From: CAZVBV01 sp964578905
GTDB taxonomy: Bacteria; Patescibacteriota; Gracilibacteria; UBA4473
Assembly (NCBI GenBank): GCA_964578905.1
Contig: CAZOER010000021.1
Location: forward strand, 1 to 16,608
DNA: 16,608 bases
Direction of reading: 5' to 3'
A model generated the notes under the pieces. That model saw nothing but the letters and a program-made list of their open reading frames with translations. It made no database searches and was not told the DNA's origin. Made by a program: the position numbers and the translations under genes. This document shows positions 13,881 through 16,608 of this stretch, piece by piece. Every line of letters starts with the position of its first letter. Within the stretch, counting starts at the first letter, position 1.

Positions 13881-15495
13881 GGTCAGTCGGGGTTAGTGGT
13901 GTACTCGTTCGGAAGAGCGAGACCGAAGGATTGGTAACGAGATTACTTTCCAAAGAAAGGTTTCCCTCCACATCACTCCATTCCCCGTCCTCAGCAAGCA
14001 CTGAAATTTCAAGCGAACGCGGTTGCGCTTCCTCATCCAAGACCCATAGGAAGTATTGGCTTCCTCGACGCTTTAAACTCGTTGTCGGAACAGAAAACGC
14101 TGGATGGTCACTGTCGGTAACGCGAACAAAAACGCTCGCATTGTGAGAGAGCTGTTGGTCTGTTTCGAGTACCGCATGCGCTGTCGCTGTTCGCGACGAG
14201 GAGTCGAGCGAATCACTTTTTCGAGTGACAGTCGCTCTAAATGTTTCCTGTCCCCGGTAAGGCAATGAAACTTCGATAACATCTCCAACGTGAACATTGG
14301 GGATGAGTTCTTCTGGGAGTCCAAACTGGACTTCATGCGCTGTCTCTTTTCCAAGTACCGTGTCGACATTTACGATTTCAAAGAGTGCCATCGACGGCAT
14401 CACCATGTGTCCGACTTCAATGAACCGTTGTGAGATGGTTCCCGCGAATGGGGATACAATTTGAACGTGACCGCTTTGTGTTAAAACCGCTTGGTAGGCG
14501 GCTTGCGCAACATCAAGTCGGTTCTGAGCATTGTCGACACTGGTTTGTGCTTGCGACTGAGAGAGGTCGAGATTTTGCTCTGCTTGCGAAAGCGAAACGG
14601 AAAGTTGTTCTGCACTGAGAATCGTATCGTCCAACTTCTCTCGAGCTGAGAGAATGTTTCGTTGGTCGGCTTGAATAGTCGCAATGGATGATTCAATTTC
14701 GGTTTGCGTGTGTGATCGGGAAACGGTCGCGGTTCGATACAAACGTTCTGCCTCTGTGAGCAATTGTTCTACTTGATTCGCATAGTCGAGCAATTGGTCT
14801 TGATCCGCTTGTTCGGTTTCTACGTACGCATTAAACACGTTTTGTTTTTGCAATGCGTCGCTGAATTTTCCAACCACACTCGTGGCAGAGACCTGCTGAC
14901 TTTGTTCCGTTCCAAAAAGAATCCGACGCAGATTTTGCATCGATTGCGTGGTCACGGTCTGGGTATGATCATACCGTTGGGTGAGTTGTGACCGCGTCTC
15001 GGATTTCTCGTCTACTTGTGTGTTGTCCAATATTGTTTGCGCTTGTTCTACTTTTTTTGCAGAGGTTTGCACCATTTCTACCGATACTTGCTGAGCATTG
15101 GTAAGAGCTTCCTGTGCACTAACCAGTTGGGCATACGCTTTTCTAATTTGAGCAGAACTCTGTCCTTCCACCCCTGGTGGAAAAAGGTAGGCAATAGTTT
15201 GTCCCTCGGTGACGATGTCTCCAACGTCTACCAAGATGTCTTTGGCGATCCCTTCTCGGCGAGGATGAATCATCGCAAAGTTATTGGAACGCACACGACC
15301 GATAAGTTTTTGTGTTGAAAAACTTTGTGAAAGTTGTGGGTGAGTGGTGTTGTATATTTTCTCCTTTTTTGCCAAAGGAGTTTTACTCGTTGTTTCTTTG
15401 CTCAAGAGAAAGTATCCCCCGAAAAAAACAGCAACAATTAAAACATACACGCCAATCTCGCCCCACGAAGGGTTTGATTTAAAAAATGATTTCAT
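13873..15495 (-). CDS. RND membrane-fusion (adaptor) protein, CusB-like
   Basis: Periplasmic-side adaptor of the RND pump (HlyD/CusB family), anchored by an N-terminal helix (about 14-32). The barrel-sandwich (lipoyl-like) halves are split: first half about 65-105 (RREGIAKDILVDVGDIVTEG at 79-98), second about 343-375 (QIVSPFAGTISQRFIEVGHM at 345-364). Between them, about 112-340 is a very long Gln/Ala/Ser-rich coiled-coil hairpin. This hairpin is much longer than that of CusB. A beta-barrel follows (about 385-460, LPYRGQETFRATVTRK at 411-426), then a membrane-proximal domain (about 465-530). The protein is 540 residues against about 400 for CusB. It lacks a visible Met-rich N-terminal metal-binding site like that of CusB. 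It overlaps cusA by 8 nt and follows the lipoprotein by 18 nt. No TolC-like channel is in the window, so the partner of the long hairpin is unknown. Confidence 0.9.
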   Translation of the reverse strand: MKSFFKSNPSWGEIGVYVLIVAVFFGGYFLLSKETTSKTPLAKKEKIYNTTHPQLSQSFSTQKLIGRVRSNNFAMIHPRREGIAKDILVDVGDIVTEGQTIAYLFPPGVEGQSSAQIRKAYAQLVSAQEALTNAQQVSVEMVQTSAKKVEQAQTILDNTQVDEKSETRSQLTQRYDHTQTVTTQSMQNLRRILFGTEQSQQVSATSVVGKFSDALQKQNVFNAYVETEQADQDQLLDYANQVEQLLTEAERLYRTATVSRSHTQTEIESSIATIQADQRNILSAREKLDDTILSAEQLSVSLSQAEQNLDLSQSQAQTSVDNAQNRLDVAQAAYQAVLTQSGHVQIVSPFAGTISQRFIEVGHMVMPSMALFEIVNVDTVLGKETAHEVQFGLPEELIPNVHVGDVIEVSLPYRGQETFRATVTRKSDSLDSSSRTATAHAVLETDQQLSHNASVFVRVTDSDHPAFSVPTTSLKRRGSQYFLWVLDEEAQPRSLEISVLAEDGEWSDVEGNLSLESNLVTNPSVSLFRTSTPLTPTDHD

Positions 15496-15513
15496 GGTAT
15501 TGGTTAATGAAGA

Positions 15514-15729
15514 TTAGTGGTCCATATCCATGTCCATATCTCCATGATCCATATTGAGGTGATCCTCAACGTCCATGTTCATACGGGCAGCGGCTTCCTT
15601 TTGCTCTTGGTATTCTTCGAGAGAAAGCCCGTGACCTTCAGCCATATCAGCCTCTGTCATAGGTTGTTCCCCACATCCAAGAAGAAGGAGTGAAGCTGCG
15701 AAAACGAAAACGAATGTAAATTTTTTCAT
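15514..15729 (-). CDS. Small lipoprotein with Met/Asp/His metal-binding tail
   Basis: A 71-residue lipoprotein: Lys-Lys start, hydrophobic stretch and a lipobox LLLG|C with Cys19 as the lipidated residue. The mature part is acidic and helical (about 25-50, SLEEYQEQKEAAARM). It ends in a run of Met, Asp and His (EDHLNMDHGDMDMDMDH, 56-71 approximately), a pattern typical of periplasmic Cu(I)/Ag(I)-binding proteins such as CusF-like or SilE-like carriers, though no fold is shared that I can identify. It sits just before the adaptor gene of the metal pump. The likely role is to hold metal on the outer face of the membrane and pass it to the adaptor or pump. The function is inference from composition and context. 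Confidence 0.8.
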   Translation of the reverse strand: MKKFTFVFVFAASLLLLGCGEQPMTEADMAEGHGLSLEEYQEQKEAAARMNMDVEDHLNMDHGDMDMDMDH

Positions 15730-15765
15730 AATAATAATTAAAATAAAGAATAGAAAAGCCGGTTG

Positions 15766-15990
15766 TTATTTACCACAACCACAGCTTGATTTTTTTGTTG
15801 TGCAGGTTGATTGTCCGCACTCTCCCGCAGATGTACATCCGCATGAAGGTTGTCCTGCTCCACCACAACTAGATCCTGAAGTGACAACCACTGGGGCTGA
15901 AGCTTCTGCGTTTGTTGGTGTGTTGTAGAGAAAGGCTCCTGCCATAAGAACGGCAGTAGTAATTCCGAAGGCGGTAATAGTTTTTGTCAT
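15766..15990 (-). CDS. Secreted Cys-rich small protein, metal-operon member
   Basis: I do not recognise this family. The frame is open to 16050, but the ATG at 15990 gives a clean signal peptide (MTKTITAFGITTAVLMAGAF, cut likely near NAEA, residues 25-29), while the upstream extension is a second hydrophobic stretch overlapping the terminator-like hairpin. The 74-residue protein has a short linker (ASAPVVVTSG), then a Gly/Ser/Thr-rich tail with seven cysteines, including CGC twice, and ends CGCGK. This composition is metallothionein-like and suggests thiolate metal binding in an exported protein. Cysteines outside the membrane could also form disulfides. It lies between the MPCH protein and the lipoprotein. 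No ribosome-binding site is visible. Confidence 0.75.
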   Translation of the reverse strand: MTKTITAFGITTAVLMAGAFLYNTPTNAEASAPVVVTSGSSCGGAGQPSCGCTSAGECGQSTCTTKKSSCGCGK

Positions 15991-16000
15991 AATAAAAATA

Positions 16001-16033
16001 AAGATAAGAAAAAGACTCGTCATAATAACGAGT
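16001..16033 (-). terminator. Weak intrinsic terminator or attenuator inside the metal operon
   Basis: On the minus strand, ACTCGT (16033-16028) pairs with ACGAGT (16020-16015) across a 7-nt loop, followed by a T-rich tract (CTTTTTCTTATCTTT). The 6-bp stem is weak. It sits between the first and second genes of the operon, so it may only reduce read-through or uncouple expression of the first gene from the rest. Confidence 0.45.
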
Positions 16034-16054
16034 GAAATAAGAGTGTTCACGATA

Positions 16055-16447
16055 CTAATTCAAAAGGACAATGCCTTTTTGTGCTCGCAGTGGCGATGCG
16101 TAGAAAGCAATGTCGGGTGGATCAGGAACGCTTTCCCGATCTACTGTTTCGATTGGTTGAAATTCTAAAATCCCCCACACAACTGGTAAAACCGCTGGCG
16201 CGAAATCCTGCAGAACGATGTCTTTGTTTGTAGAAATAAAATCCTGACTCCAGAGATTCTCTGAATCAACACAAGCCGAACAATTCGACTCCATGTTTTT
16301 TTCCGTCACCACTTCCGTCTCATGACAAGGCATGTCCATCATCTCTGCTTGGGCAACCCCCATATTCCCCATCATTCCCATGACAGAGAAACACGCCAAG
16401 TAGGCGAGTTTTGCAGATATAATAGACAGGGTTGAGATTTTGCTCAT
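16055..16447 (-). CDS. Secreted MPCH...CxxC protein, first gene of the metal operon
   Basis: I do not recognise a named family. The ATG at 16447 is chosen over the TTG two codons upstream (16453). The 130-residue protein opens with a signal peptide (about 1-34, ending VAQA). The mature N-terminus holds candidate metal ligands, MMDMPCHE (36-43; Met36, Met37, Met39, Cys41, His42), then NCSAC (55-59; Cys56, Cys59). The remaining 70 residues lack Cys and Met and end in DPPDIAFYASPLRAQKG (109-125). The general plan, a short exported protein with a Met-Pro-x-His/Cys motif and a CxxC, recalls small exported proteins found near copper-resistance genes (DUF2946-like), but I cannot show homology. As first gene of the operon, in front of CusA and its adaptor, a sensing or metal-capture role is plausible. 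A candidate promoter lies only 12 nt upstream. Confidence 0.75.
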   Translation of the reverse strand: MSKISTLSIISAKLAYLACFSVMGMMGNMGVAQAEMMDMPCHETEVVTEKNMESNCSACVDSENLWSQDFISTNKDIVLQDFAPAVLPVVWGILEFQPIETVDRESVPDPPDIAFYASPLRAQKGIVLLN

Positions 16448-16458
16448 TTGCAAAGGAG

Positions 16459-16486
16459 ACTGTAAGGATATTTAGGAGAGCGTCAA
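16459..16486 (-). promoter_or_regulatory. Candidate promoter of the metal-efflux operon
   Basis: On the minus strand, TTGACG (16481-16486), a 16-bp spacer and TACAGT (16459-16464). The start would be near 16452, only about 5 nt before the ATG at 16447, so the message would be nearly leaderless. The -35 faces away from the tRNA promoter. I see no clear MerR-type long-spacer operator here. Confidence 0.45.
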
Positions 16487-16503
16487 AAAAGTTTTCCAAA
16501 ATT

Positions 16504-16531
16504 TTGACAGATAATGAGAAATTTATAGTAT
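16504..16531 (+). promoter_or_regulatory. Promoter of tRNA-Ile
   Basis: Perfect TTGACA (16504-16509), a 16-bp spacer and TAGTAT (16526-16531), with a start expected near 16538, about 17 nt before the tRNA 5' end. It is back to back with the metal-operon promoter: the two -35 boxes are separated by 17 bp. Confidence 0.65.
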
Positions 16532-16554
16532 CTCCCCGTTCTTACAACAAATTC

Positions 16555-16608
<54 letters not shown>

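Noticed and set aside
15991..16050. Upstream GTG start for the Cys-rich protein (16050)
   Set aside because: The extension adds a second hydrophobic segment and covers the terminator-like hairpin. The ATG at 15990 gives a normal signal peptide.

Overview
This window holds about a dozen bacterial protein genes plus the 5' part of a tRNA-Ile gene. It reads in the standard code: UGA is used as a stop (for example in the ATGA overlaps at 5370-5373 and 10749-10752), and no open gene needs a recoded codon. Almost no start codon has a Shine-Dalgarno sequence. Several promoters lie so close to the start codon that the mRNAs would have a very short leader or none. Together with a short MurC, a VanW-domain protein and an S41 protease, this fits a small-genome lineage such as Patescibacteria/CPR (Peregrinibacteria- or Gracilibacteria-like). 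That placement is inference; no marker gene in the window decides it.

Layout. (1) 1-436 has no convincing gene. It holds alternative hairpins and a terminator-like hairpin, then a G-rich mirror repeat beside the 3' end of asnS. (2) 437-1828 (-) is asnS, asparaginyl-tRNA synthetase. (3) 1937-4146 (+) is an island of three genes: a 45-residue acidic protein, a 364-residue protein of unknown family, and a standalone HD hydrolase of the RelA/SpoT-Mesh1 type. (4) 7989-4114 (-) is a cell-envelope operon: S41 C-terminal processing protease, then a VanW-domain protein, then MurC, with VanW and MurC coupled by an ATGA overlap. (5) 8993-8091 (-) is a GT-A glycosyltransferase with a strong promoter and an apparently leaderless mRNA. 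(6) 10074-9049 (-) is a winged-HTH / GHKL ATPase / DUF4325 (STAS-like) regulator. Its promoter is built into three 33-bp tandem repeats. (7) 16447-10210 (-) is a six-gene metal-efflux operon ending in a good intrinsic terminator (10180-10202). (8) A divergent promoter at 16504-16531 serves tRNA-Ile(GAU), which starts at 16555 and is cut by the window end.

The metal operon is the most interesting region. Its RND pump keeps the three CusA copper/silver-binding methionines at the same spacing as E. coli CusA. It has a long coiled-coil membrane-fusion partner, but no TolC/CusC-like channel is in the window. Four small proteins travel with it: a secreted MPCH...CxxC protein, a secreted Cys-rich protein, a lipoprotein ending in a Met/Asp/His run, and a multi-pass membrane protein with a Cys/His tail. 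Together they look like a Cu(I)/Ag(I) capture-and-export module with lineage-specific metal-handling proteins. The second striking element is the regulator with its 33-bp tandem repeats, which looks like an autoregulated one-component switch built from anti-sigma/anti-anti-sigma-like parts.
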